Of a stretch of DNA of 64,000 bases, positions 11,823-21,882 are shown piece after piece. The stretch covers positions 9,238,001-9,302,000 of the forward strand of contig NC_016457.1 in the NCBI RefSeq assembly GCF_000226115.1. The letters are read 5' to 3'. Below the pieces are notes generated by a model that did no database searches, had not been told where the DNA came from, and worked only from the letters and a program-made list of their open reading frames with translations. A program made the translations under genes and the position numbers. Numbering within the stretch: the stretch's first letter is position 1; every line of letters starts with the position of its first letter. This stretch comes from Thermothielavioides terrestris NRRL 8126 (Eukaryota > Ascomycota > Sordariomycetes > Sordariales > Chaetomiaceae).

Positions 11823-12850
11823 CGTGTGCCGTGCCGTCGTGCTGCTGGAATTTGGAGACGGTGATCTGTGGATTTGTTGTCTGCCGCCGCCTCGCCCGGA
11901 AAAAAGAGGTGGCCCAAACCGTTGACTCAGAACCCTGGGGGGCTCGAGCGCGGGGTATCCCGGCCCTGGCTGGCGAGGGGTGGCGGGGTTCTGCAGGGAC
12001 CATAAAAAACTGCCGCAGCTCACCGCCTAGGAGACCCACTGGGAACCTTGCCGACCAAAAGGGACAAGGGAGGATTCCTTGTTCGCCACAGCAGCACACG
12101 ACAGGAAGGATGGCCTGCTGCGGTGGCGAGCGGCTATCCCGAAAGATACACCACACTGGATGAGAGTCTGGCGCCCGAGCGGGGAGAATTGGGCCATGCA
12201 AGACGAGCTCTCATGGCTTTCCCGGAATAGCCACTGTCTGCATTCACAATTCGCGTCGGCCAACCAGGGCCATCGACCACCCGGCTGACTGAGGGAGGAG
12301 GGTCGTCGTTAAAGAGGTCCCGCCAAGACTAATTTTACCGGGAGGAGGTTCAGACGACGTCTGGAGTCAAACGGACAAACCTCCTACACGTGTAGTCGGC
12401 ATGGCAGCCTTGAACACCAGCACCACGAGACGGTGCCAAGAAGTGTCTAAGACCGCTTTCAGGCATCTGCCATCAATCTCTCTCTCTTCTACCTGAAGGT
12501 AGCAGCAGCGGTAATCCATTCAAACCCATGCGAATCTGTTCCAGTTGAGCAATGGCCTAAGGCTCCCCAACAGTCCGACGGAGTGTACTTGCACTGTTTC
12601 TATCACCCTCTCAATGCCGTGGTTTTGATAACCTACTCTTGGCTTCACTAGATAGGTAGGTATCGAAGCGTAGTAGGGGCGGTGACCTTCTACCCAGGCT
12701 AGCCCCGTCATGATCAGTGGTGTTTACTAAATAAGAGGTGAGGTTTGGCTTGCACATAGACCGCCGCCGCTGAGTCCAGTAGCTTGGCCCGATGCTCGCA
12801 AATGTATCGGCAACCAGCAGGCCCGGAGACAAGACGAGACGAGGCTGATG
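11823..12850. other. intergenic with a lone inverted-repeat end
   Basis: Promoter region of the tyrosyl-tRNA synthetase gene and further non-coding DNA. It contains a stray 26-bp copy (12310-12335) of the terminal repeat of the element at 12851-13248. Confidence 0.6.
12310..12335 (+). repeat. orphan copy of the 12851-13248 element's terminal repeat
   Basis: Twenty-six bases, beginning TAAAGAGGTCCCGCC and ending CTAATTT, are identical to the left end of the element at 12851. No inverted partner was seen between here and 12850. Probably the remaining end of a deleted or truncated second copy. Confidence 0.75.
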
Positions 12851-13248
12851 GCTAAAGAGGTCCCGCCAAGACTAATTTCGGCCAATTGTCGGCAATGTTT
12901 TTACAGCGTCAGTACCCCGCCAAGACCGCCAAGGGGTTTGCACTATCGCCACGGGTTAGCCACGGGTTAGTTCGCTGGGGGTGCGGGGGCGGCGCCAGCC
13001 CCCCGCTGGTTAGGGTGAGGGTTATAGTTAGGGTAAAGGTCAAGGTTAGGGTGAAGGTTAACTTCGTTTTCTTTTTTTTCGATTTGGTTAAAGTTTCGTA
13101 AAGTTGTTGCAACGAGTCTTTGCGATTGTTCGTTGTTGATGTTGCTCGAAGTCGTCGAGGCCCGGTCGCGGCCCCGCTTAACCCGTGGCGATTGTAAATA
13201 CTTGTAAGCGGCAGTCTCCGAAATTAGTCTTGGCGGGACCTCTTTAGC
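12851..13248. mobile_element. 398-bp non-autonomous TIR element (MITE-like)
   Basis: Perfect 31-bp terminal inverted repeats: 12851-12881 and, inverted, 13218-13248, with GGTCCCGCCAAGACTAATTT as core. A second nested inverted pair of 14 bp (ATCGCCACGGGTTA at 12945-12958 and its complement at 13179-13192) lies inside. There is no coding capacity. Both ends carry a TA step (gcTAaagagg ... cctcttTAgc), which would fit a Tc1/mariner-type TA target duplication, but no longer duplication is evident and the superfamily stays open. The interior has a telomere-like run at about 13008-13062. Because the TIRs are still perfect, the copy looks recent or conserved, in contrast to the ruined copia relic. 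Confidence 0.8.
13008..13062 (+). repeat. degenerate telomere-like TTAGGG-type sequence
   Basis: About 55 bases with repeated GGTTAGGG/GGTTATAG/GGTAAAGG/GGTGAAGG steps. The TTAGGG core, the telomere repeat of most filamentous ascomycetes, occurs three times. Interstitial, inside the TIR element. Confidence 0.65.
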
Positions 13249-13584
13249 TATAACCGAGACGAGACTACATCCCAGCGGGTCCAGCGACGGCGCCATGAAT
13301 CCTACATTGGCAAGGGTCACCACATAAGCAGCCAAGGTAGGCTCGACGGAGCGGCCTCTGCTGGGCAAGGCGCCCACTCCTCGTTCACGGCTGATGTGGC
13401 CCAACGAAGGTTGGAAAACGATTTGGAATGTCACTGGCGGGATAACTGCGCAAGAAAACCAGTACAGCTTGGACGGCCCGGCGGGAGAGAGTAGAGGTGA
13501 ACCCTAGAGAACCGATTGCTCATTCAACTTTTTGCCAGAACCAGCCTGCCGCCGTCCCACACACCCAAACGCTGCCTGAATAGC

Positions 13585-15822
13585 CTACTGCATCTTTTCG
13601 TATGTCGCCATCAACGAGCCTGCATGGAACTGTCAGTCTCCTCTTTCCATGCATCACATACTTCAGAGCGGGGGGGGGGGGGGGGGGAGGGGCAGAGGGG
13701 ACCTACCGATAAACGTCGTCACCAGGCGGCTGCGGACCTGGCTGATGTCCTCGGGCACCAGCCAGATGGTGGCGCCCATCTTTCTCGCGATGCTGATGCT
13801 CAGCTTGGCGTTCAGGTAGGCCTCCTCGTCGGTGCGGCCGGGGGTGACCAGGTCGTAGTCGACGTAGCTGCTCTTCATGCCGTTGAGCACGTCCAGCAGG
13901 AAGACGCCCGTGCCGATGGCCGGGTCCTTGAACGAGCGGATGCTCGAGTTGCGGCCGCCCTTGCGGCTCATGTCGTTGGCCCACCGGACCATCTCGGCGT
14001 CGGTGATCTCGCGCTTGCCGAGTCGCTGGGCCAGCCCCCGCAGCGTCAGCGTGATGTCCTTGCGCATCAGCTGCCAGACCAGGGCGAGCGTCAGCGTGCG
14101 CTGCCCGTCCGTGATGTCGGCGCCCTGGATGCCGACCAGCGAGAAGCCGTTCTGCTTGCCGAGCTCGATCGCGTAGTTGGTGTTCTCGACCGCCTTGAAC
14201 CGCAGCATCTCGCCGCCGTGGGCCGGCGCCTTGTTGACGTGCCGCCAGTTGACGGAGCCCTTGATCACCTTGTCGTACGCCTGGAGGAGGATGGTGCCGT
14301 CGCGGAGGTCGTCGAAGAAGGACTGGACGGCCGGTTGCACGTCCAAGCTGTTGAGCCACAGCGTGAAGACGCGGGCTTCACGCTCTCCCTCGGCGTCGAA
14401 GTCCTCTACCTGGAGCTTCTCTTCTTCGGTGATGGGGTCGAGCGCGGGGTGGTTGTTGAACAGGTTGGCGACGAAGGCGAGGTTGAGCCTGGGATTGCCG
14501 GCGACGAGCGATGACGGGGTCAAGAACTTGCGGCACCCGAGCTTGTCTGCGTTCTGAAGCACCTCCTCTGCCCGCTGGTGCAGATCTCGCGTCTGGAGAG
14601 GGGCACGGGTGCAGCCGTACTCGGAGCCGATCTGCGCCAGCAGCACCGTGTAGTTTTCGCCGTCCTTCACGTCGCCCGAGAAATTCTGTACCCTCCTGGG
14701 CCAGTTGGCCGCCTTCAGATGGTAGTTGAACCAGCGAAGGAGGATCATCTCCGGCGGAAGCCGCAGGAACTGCTCCAGGGTCTCATCCTCCTCCAGCAAC
14801 CGGTACAGCTCGGGGTGCAGCTTGATGTCGATCTTGCCCAGCAGACCACGGCGAATGATCTGCCAGATCAGGCCGAGGATAAGATGCTCCCGGACCTCGA
14901 TGATATCCCCGCTGCCGATGTTTACCACGGAGCAGCCAATGCCCTTTGCCGATTCAATGACGATATTGTTGTTCTCGGTCATCTGGAAGGCATTGAGCGT
15001 CTTGTTCTTCTTCCCGGGGATGTTCAGAACACGTTCATCGATAGTGTCGGGCACGCTGTCGTTGATGAGCTTGGCCAGAACAAGGCCGTCCTTGCACTCG
15101 TCGAACATCTCGAAGGTGTCGGTCGGAAAGGGGATCCGGTGGCCAATGTCGGGGTCGCCAGCGAGCACGGCATTGATGTGGCGGGTAAACTCGGTGCGCT
15201 CGTCTTCGTTGATGGTGTGGGTAATGTTCGCGTTCGAACCCTGCACAAAGATCTTGCCGCTTCCGCCAATGCTGCCCTTGGACGCGTGGCCGCCGCCCGT
15301 CCGCTGAGAAATGACAGCGGCTGGCGAGGAGGCGGCAGCAGCGGAAGCCCGCTGGGGGCCAGCAGAGGAGTCGCGAAGCTTGGCAATAAGCTGCAAATTC
15401 GCATTAGCCGATGTCGCCACAAAGAAGAGTAGCGAACGTCCGGGGGAAGCAGCGGCGCGCTTGACAGATGCTCCGCTGGGCCCCAAAGGATCGCAGAACG
15501 GTTCCGACGCACCCCAATGTAGTCTTCCAGCTCAACACGTCTCGAAGAATCGAGCTCGACCTCCTTCAGGGCCTGGCGGACGACGTCATAGGGCTTGTGC
15601 TCGCTCGCCTGGGTCGCCTTGATGGCGGTGGCCTCGTCAATGTACCCTTTGTCATCGACATCGAGCTTGCGGAAGGCGTCGGCTAGGGAGAAGATGTCAT
15701 TCTGCTGGAATTGAGGGAATTTCCTGTGCGAGTACTTATTTTCAGCCACACTGGAATCTGGATTGGTGGTAACAGCGACTATCCAAGCGGAATTTATACC
15801 TCTGAAGCTTGAGGACGTTCAT
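13585..15822 (-). CDS. SAC6: fimbrin/plastin, actin-bundling protein
   Basis: Cross-links actin filaments in endocytic patches, the subapical collar and cables. Exons 15822-15800, 15723-15513, 15390-13707 and 13619-13585 give 650 residues, close to yeast Sac6. Residues 1 to about 95 carry the EF-hand-like headpiece (FRKLDVDDKGYIDEAT). After a linker come four calponin-homology domains in two actin-binding modules, with signatures such as NAFQMTENNNIVIESAKGIG, LLRWFNYHL, VFTLWLNSLDVQP and ENTNYAIELGKQ. The 23-nt first exon (MNVLKLQR) and 35-nt last exon (SLMATYEKMQ) are tiny; both were set by frame and family expectation. The last intron contains an 18-base G run (13670-13687 on the plus strand). 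Intron 2 is short and in an open frame, so the unspliced frame continues through it. Confidence 0.93.
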
Positions 15823-15916
15823 GGTGTTGCGTTCGTTGACTCTTGGGCAGACGCTGATCCCGGCGCTTTCGAGGTTCTTGACAAGAATGGCCCGCTACGC
15901 GGGGCAGCTACCAGGG

Positions 15917-15924
15917 TATATAAA
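15917..15924 (-). promoter_or_regulatory. TATA-like box upstream of fimbrin
   Basis: TATATAAA-type sequence about 95 bp upstream of the fimbrin ATG. It is nearly symmetrical, so orientation is set only by the neighbouring gene. Confidence 0.4.
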
Positions 15925-16255
15925 GAGATTGGGTTGTTTCGTCGCAAAAAAAAGCTGGACACAGCAGGCTCAACAAATGGAGGCAGCCTGCGAAAGGAGT
16001 CGTAATGCCGCGAGTTTGCTTTGTGGTAGCCTGCTGCGAAGTGCGGTTCGTTCGAGTGGTCCGTTGCTTTGGCGGGGGTCGCGGGGCTGCCTGCAAGCAC
16101 GCACTGATGTAATCCGGCCGGGGGTTGGGGCAGGAGCCAAGCCACCCGTGGATTGCGCATATCCAGAATCCATTTCGCCAGAAGCTTGCTACATCCACAC
16201 CGGGGTATGCGGCTTGACCGACGCTAACCCCTAAGGAGAAGAAAAAGACGCTCCC

Positions 16256-16904
16256 TCAAGACGCCACTGCGCCCTGGCTACCGTCTACCGAAGATGCATA
16301 TCTGCAAAGAGCAAAAAAAGTCAGCCAGCGCCGCCACCGTTGTGAAGATGAGATGATCACCAGGTGACCAGGGTGAGGCTGGGGCGACGCACTCCTCAGA
16401 TGGCCTAGGACGGATATGTAAAAAAGCCAGTCCAGCCACCAGCCCCCGCGGTGGGCCTCGAGCAGGTTCTCGACGGCGTCGCGGAAGTATTCGTCGACGG
16501 AGTGCCGGCCGTTGACGGTGGCGGCCAGGCTCTCGAGCGCGACGCCGTCGACCAGGAGCATCATCTCCCGCAGAGACCTGGCCATGCGCCCAATGTCGCA
16601 CAGACGCTGTCCTACAGCGAGTGGGGGATAGAGATCAGCTCACATGCTTGCGCACCAGGTGGCGATGAACAGCTGGAGGCTAGGGGATGCAGGGCGCTAC
16701 GACAGCGCCTCGTAGAGGGGAGTTGGGCGCCAGGGGACACAGCACATGACTTACGCGCTCGGAGGCTGATCTCGATCAGTCGTTGGCGGGGCCGGATGTC
16801 TTCGGGCACTAAGGTTGGTAAAGCAGTCAGGAATGAGTGCTCTGTAGATTGCATTGTGTGTTAGTGACCGATTCCTGCTTACCTTGGGACCCTGCGCTGG
16901 CCAT
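16256..16904 (-). CDS. hypothetical small helical protein
   Basis: Family not recognised. Model: exons 16904-16883 (MASAGSQ), 16808-16755 and 16611-16256, 143 residues. The frame is held by good donors (GTAAGC, GTAAGT) and a TAG acceptor at each intron. Residues 8 to about 80 (VPEDIRPRQRLIEISLRAR, then RMARSLREMMLLVDGVALE and HSVDEYFRDAVENLLEAHRG) look like amphipathic helices with many charged residues, as in small coiled-coil or complex-subunit proteins. The tail after HRGG is tryptophan-rich and irregular; a further unseen intron there is possible, so the C-terminus is uncertain. No signal peptide. Start at the first ATG of the short first exon. Confidence 0.5.
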
Positions 16905-17511
16905 CGCGTTCTCTCCTTTCTCTTCGACGGCCAAGTCCAATGTTTTTGTGCCAGACACCGAGCGGACCGTGGCGGATTAATCCCGAATGAAATTGAAAGT
17001 AATAATGGAAGACCGGAGAGGGCCCCAGGAGGGTTCTTATCCCAATCGTGCCCTAACCGCAGTAATGTGATGGCAGTTTTGCTCATACTTCTTTACATGC
17101 TTTGAATCCTTATCTGCGCCAGTATCATGTATCTCTCCGCGAAAGCGGCCGCCAGACAATCGAGTTGATCTACCTCGCGTCGCGGAGAGAGGCGCAGGTG
17201 GGCTCGGAGAAGGCACGTATTCCATATCGAACATAGGTAGGTAGGTATGAAGGCTGGCTTGCTGGGCATATAAACTTGGGGGACATGTCGTAGTGTTGTC
17301 CTGAGGAATGCGTAACAATGTTCAAACGATGGAATAAACACCGAGTGAATCGCCGTCTTGACCTTTGAGGTACGCCCCCGAGAAGCATGAGGTACCAGGT
17401 ATCAGAGGCGGAGAGCCAGACAACACCCCGAACACAACCAACGTCATCGTGTTAAAACCATCGTTATCATGTAATCGTAACTCATAACTAGGTATCACTC
17501 ATCCACCGCTC
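16905..17511. other. intergenic
   Basis: Between the small helical protein and the MYND locus. No gene, RNA or repeat recognised. Confidence 0.5.
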
Positions 17512-19127
17512 CTACGACACATACAACCCCCCGCACAACCCAGGCGGCCTGTACGTCTCATGCACCACACAGGAGCAATACGGCCTCCCATCCGGAAACC
17601 GCACCCTAACCCTCAGCCTAGGAAACATGGCATCAGCCAGCACAAAATTCGCCATCTGCCTCCGAAACCCGGGCAGCAGACAGTCGAGATAATCCTCCAG
17701 GGCGCCCGGATCCGCGGCATCCCTTCGCGCAGCCAGCATCTCGCGCGCGTCGAACCGCGGCTGGCGGAACACGTGCCGGTAGAAGTTCAGCAGCTGCCAC
17801 CGCTCCCAGGGGCTCGCCCCGTGGAACCCGTAGTCGCCGGCGCTCTCCTGGCTCAGGTGCGTCTCGAACTTGTCGCCGCGGCAGTACATGCGCTGCTCCG
17901 CGCTGTCGTGTCGCTGCTGCTGGAAACAGGCGCAGAAGCACCCCGACAGCGCGTGCGAGACTTCGGCTATGAGCCGGTAGATGCCCATTTCGTCGCGTTC
18001 TGGTGGGCTGAGGCGGATGTGCGGGTGTTGGTACGAGGTTGGATTGATGCCGTGCCTGTGAAAAAGGTCCGGTAGCGAGGAGTTCCGCCAGGCGTGGGCG
18101 ATGGCTGAGAGAGGCGCCGCTGTCGGCGAGCTGGAGGTACATTTGCGCAAGGAGTTTACGCTCGTCGAGGTTGCGGCAGGAGTAGAACCCGAAGCGCATC
18201 CACTCGGCCGTCTGCGCGTCGGGGATGTTGAGGAACGGCCGGAAGAGGATGCTATAGAGGCGTAGGACGCCTCTTTCGTCTCTTGAAAGGCATTCTTTGG
18301 CTTCCTGCTCTGTCGCTGGAAAGTCCAGGTTGAACGCTTTCGCGGCCTCGTAGGCGCCTGCGACTATGTAGGTGTAGAATCCGTCGTAGTCGGGAAAGTC
18401 CAGATTGTCACTCGACCTCATGGAAAGAAACCAAGGTGTGCATGGCTCCGTGTGGTGTTCCTCCCGAGCTTCGGAAAGACGCAACCAGGTCTCGATCAAA
18501 TTGGCAATGGCGGGACCGAATCTCGCGAGCGTTCTGACGCCGAAACGCCTGATGGCCCGGTTGTAAATGCAAAACAGGTTGGAAACTTCCCAGGTGTCGG
18601 CGCACTTGGTAAATCCGAACAGCCTGCATAGGTGATCGTCAGCGAACAAGCTCCGGAGGATGTCTTCTGTTTCTTCTTCATCCTCGGGCTTGCGACGTAG
18701 CCATTGCCGAATAACCATGTTGAGACGGTCGATGTCGTTGGGCCGACCCGGAATGGCACACACAAACAAGTGGCGCGCCCAGTCCCGCTTTTGACAGGAC
18801 GCCGAGCAGTATGCGGTTCTGCACCTTGAGCAGCGTAGTGACGATGGATGTTGGCATCGTCTGCACGATCGCTCCCTTGGCCTTCTCGTCTCCGGTGGAG
18901 GCATCTTGTCCAGCTGTTCGAGGCCGAGCTGAGCCCGGATGTAGTTGCATTCGTACCGCTCCGCTTCTGCCACACGCAGCTCCCGGCCTTCTTTCAGCGG
19001 GCCACCTGCTGCGTAAGCGAAACCGGGCTTCGCTGCAATCTCGACGATGAACATTCTCTTGTTGTCGGCCGTCGTTTGCATCATCATCAGGCGGCTTTGT
19101 CAAGGTGCAACAATCAGCTTCAAGTGC
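17512..19127 (-). pseudogene. MYND zinc-finger C-terminal part of a deaminase-MYND protein, with frame lesions
   Basis: The open frame from 19087 encodes a MYND finger (Cys/His set from SCRRCQHPSSLRC to YCSASCQKRDWARHLFVC) followed by a long helical region. At about 18103-18117 (a CTCTCT run on the minus strand) the conserved reading moves to another frame. After DERKLLAQMYLQLADSG the sensible sequence resumes as LSAIAHAWRNSSLPDLFHRH in the -1/+2 frame and runs to the stop at 17512 (DYGFHG, WERWQLLNFY, VLADAMFPRLRVRVRFPDG). One surplus base would explain it; no intron fits. Upstream, an acceptor at 19128 would join this part to the deaminase exon, but eight codons later an in-frame TGA (19102-19100) interrupts. 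Either the locus is a decayed fusion gene, or the two halves are separate genes and the frame jump is a base-call error. Confidence 0.6.
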
Positions 19128-19166
19128 CTGCAAAGACATTGCGACAAGCCGAAGGTGAATTGGAAC

Positions 19167-20301
19167 TCACCGAAGGTTGAGATAAGACTTTTCCATCCGC
19201 GCGGCCTCCCGCTCTGGAGTCAACGCTGCCGTGGAGAGAGCTGCCGACGACTGCGGGAGGAGTTGAAGCTTGTGGCGTGAGCGGGGGAGCGTAAACAGCT
19301 CCCCAAGCACAGCTTTAATGTAGGAGAACAGCGCGTCAGTGGCGTGATGGAACCTGTTGGGGGTAGGCGAGTTTCGGCCAGCTTGCACCGACGAGAGCGT
19401 CGGCAGAGTCCATAGGGGCAACACAGTCTCGTGGGTACCGCGGACATAGAAATCCCCGTGAAAATGGATCAAGTAGTAACAGAGCCAACAACAGCGTCTG
19501 CTGCACCCGATATAAGGGTGCACAACCCAGTCTCCAGACGTGGGAGCCAAGTTTTCGTGCTGATACAGCAGTTGAATCTCGGCATGAACATGGCGTTTCT
19601 GCCCCCAAACATGCTGGAACTTCTCCACAGCCTCTTGACTCCGCAGATAGGACACCCAGCTGTTCTCAGCCACTGCCACGCCCAGCCTAGTCCTGATGAG
19701 GTCCACAAGCGAAGTCTGCTGCGCGAGTTGTGGTCTGGGTTCTCGCTGTACTTTTGGGGGAGAGACGGCAACACACTCGATGGACCGGAAAATAGGCATG
19801 TCAGCAACTCTTTCCATGCACACTGTCAACCGGTTAAGGAAATCCCTATCATCGTTTCTCCTCCCATCCTCGAATCCGCCGTTCTTGGAACACAGGATTT
19901 TGACCTTCTTGGCATCCTCATTCACAAACATCATGGTGCTGGCGACGTTGTTCGCATCCAGTTTGCTTGTCTTGGGACCGGTCTTGACGGTCTTGAACCT
20001 GGCAAGCGCTTCTGCTAGCCGATCCAAGACCTTGTTCCGAGATGTTGCCGCAGTTGGGCTATTCAGGTCTTCGTCTTCCTCGTCCTCAACTTCATCTTCT
20101 TCGCCCGCATGCTGCTGCAATTATGTACGGATTAGACATCCAGACTTTGACAGGTTTGCAATGGGTTGCGCTCACTGATGGCTCGGTCTTGGATAGCACC
20201 TCGTCCGACTTCTCCGGCCGTTGCGTGATCAAGGCTAGAACACATATGGCGAAGGTTAGGTCTTGCGACAATGATGAAGTGTTCTTGAGCGGCGTCTCCA
20301 T
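19167..20301 (-). CDS. OTT_1508-like deaminase-domain protein
   Basis: Putative zinc-dependent deaminase of the superfamily found in bacterial polymorphic toxins and, as poorly studied proteins, in fungi; substrate unknown. Exon 1 is 20301-20176 (METPLKNTSS...), exon 2 20114-19171. Without further splicing it ends at 19167 (357 residues). The catalytic signature is HAEIQLLYQHE (His and Glu), followed by the metal site in YIGCSRRCCWLCYYLI with spaced cysteines, at about residues 225-265. An acidic stretch (EEDEVEDEEDED) precedes the domain. No signal peptide, so intracellular. The neighbouring MYND half at 17512-19127 is in the position expected for one combined deaminase-MYND protein, but a TGA separates them. 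The upstream ATG is preferred over an earlier frame opening that lacks ATG. Confidence 0.65.
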
Positions 20302-21022
20302 ATTGCGACCTGCGGTGCTGGGATACCAGATTCCATGGTCTTCCGAACTTCCATGGCCTTCCGAACGCCTTTTTCTGGCAGCCTGAGCACCGACCTGACT
20401 TTGGGCCGCTTTTTGTTTGAACACAAAGCGGGGTTATCGGCACTGATGCAGAACCATGCTGTGTAACGGAGAGCACAATCGGAGCTGAGAGTTGATGCGG
20501 GCTGGCACTTTCTATGCAATACGATACAGACTGGGAGCTGAAAGAAAAAGCTTCGAAGCCACTGCCACTCAGCTCCCGACAACAGCTAAACTTGTCTAAG
20601 CACTCAATTTTGGCAATTTCGGAGCTGCCCAAGCATGCTGAATCCCGGTGGAAAACGGTGAGGCACGCACCTCCCGTCACAGTACACATTCATAAGCAGC
20701 GAGCGGATCCTCGTACCGATAAGCCTTCCAAGATTGTAAGTTCAAAGCTACAACCCAATGCTGCGGCCTGCCTCAACTTCCCTCCCGTCGTTAAGCAACG
20801 CTAGTGAGCCTAGCCGCTACCTCGTAGATACCTGATAGCAACCGAGTCCGACTCGGCCCCACACCGCCAGCAACAGCTCAGCCTCCACCTATCCCCGACT
20901 TGCTCCGAGTCACCGGCTTCACCGAAATTTCTCTCCGAAAGCGAAACCAACGGGCATATCTCCAACCAGTTAGTCCACATCATCTGGGCTTGGCTGAAGT
21001 AGGGGACTCGGATATAAACCCC
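20302..21022. other. divergent intergenic region
   Basis: Shared upstream region of the deaminase gene and the Rieske gene. No gene seen. A TATAAA lies only about 10 bp before the Rieske ATG, too close for an ordinary TATA box. Confidence 0.5.
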
Positions 21023-21637
21023 ATGTTTACATTCTTTTCCCGCCCCCGTGCTGACCAGGCGTGGTTCTCAGCCGGCCCGGCCTCGTCCTACCCGGATCTC
21101 AGCCCGGGCGGCGAGAGCGCGGCATTATCCGACCCACGTCCGTGCGGCGCCGATGCGGTGCCAGGCTGCAAAGTCTTCTCGGTGCCGAAGGGCGATGTTG
21201 CTGCGGCGTCCGAGGTTTCCTTATCAGAGGTCTATGAAGGAGCCGATCTGCGGGACCAGGTTGTTGTGTTCCAGTACCGGGGCAAATTCCATGCCATCGA
21301 CCATGTGAGTACCTGGACGGCAAGAGCCGTAGCAAAATCTCCCTTGGTATCATTGTCATGGAAGCACTAGTTCCTCTGACCAATTCAGCAATGTCCGCAT
21401 TCATCCTTCCCACTCTCCAGAGGCACGCCATTCGACATTGAGGACTTCGGCATCGTGCTCAGCGCAGGGATAACCTGCCCCAAGCACGGCTGGTCATTTG
21501 ACCTGTTCTCTGGAATGGGAGACCGGGGCACTTACAAATTGAAGACCTGGGAGGTCGAGCTACGTCCTGCTAAGGGGGCTTCAGGCGACGGTCAAGAGAA
21601 AGAGGTCTGGGTGAGGAGGAAGCAAAGGATAGGCTGA
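21023..21637 (+). CDS. small Rieske [2Fe-2S] protein
   Basis: Soluble electron-transfer or redox-sensing protein of 176 residues. Exon 1 is 21023-21304, exon 2 21389-21637; the intron (GTGAGT...TTCAG) lies exactly before the first cluster ligand. Rieske ligands are visible: QCPHSSFPL gives Cys96 and His98, and ITCPKHGWSFDL gives Cys124 and His127. It has only the Rieske fold plus an N-terminal extension of about 50 residues rich in Pro/Ala/Ser that could be a targeting sequence. No oxygenase catalytic domain, membrane helix or reductase is attached. It sits 245 bp from the stop of the convergent MFS transporter gene and 2.5 kb from a bacterial-type P450, so a ferredoxin-like role for that P450 is possible but unproven. 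Confidence 0.88.
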
Positions 21638-21882
21638 GGGGTGCACTAGAGACTACGTTGCAAAGCTGCGTTACAATCTGGGACTGGTCAGCGGATGGAG
21701 CGTCGGTGAGGAGAGCTTACCGCAACCCAGGCACTGGCGAGCAGTCGGTTTTCCCAACGCGGTAATCAGTTACTGAAGGTCTCTCTGAGGCTTGAGCCTC
21801 GTAACAACATGTAAATCTGGCATGCGCGACGGGACGCACAAATACAACAACCATCATTGCTTTCCACCCCCGTACGTACCCG

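Noticed and set aside
13516..14514. 332-residue plus-strand frame
   Set aside because: Antisense shadow of fimbrin.
21012..21018. TATAAA directly before the Rieske start codon
   Set aside because: Only about 10 bp from the ATG; too near to act as a TATA box unless translation starts further downstream.
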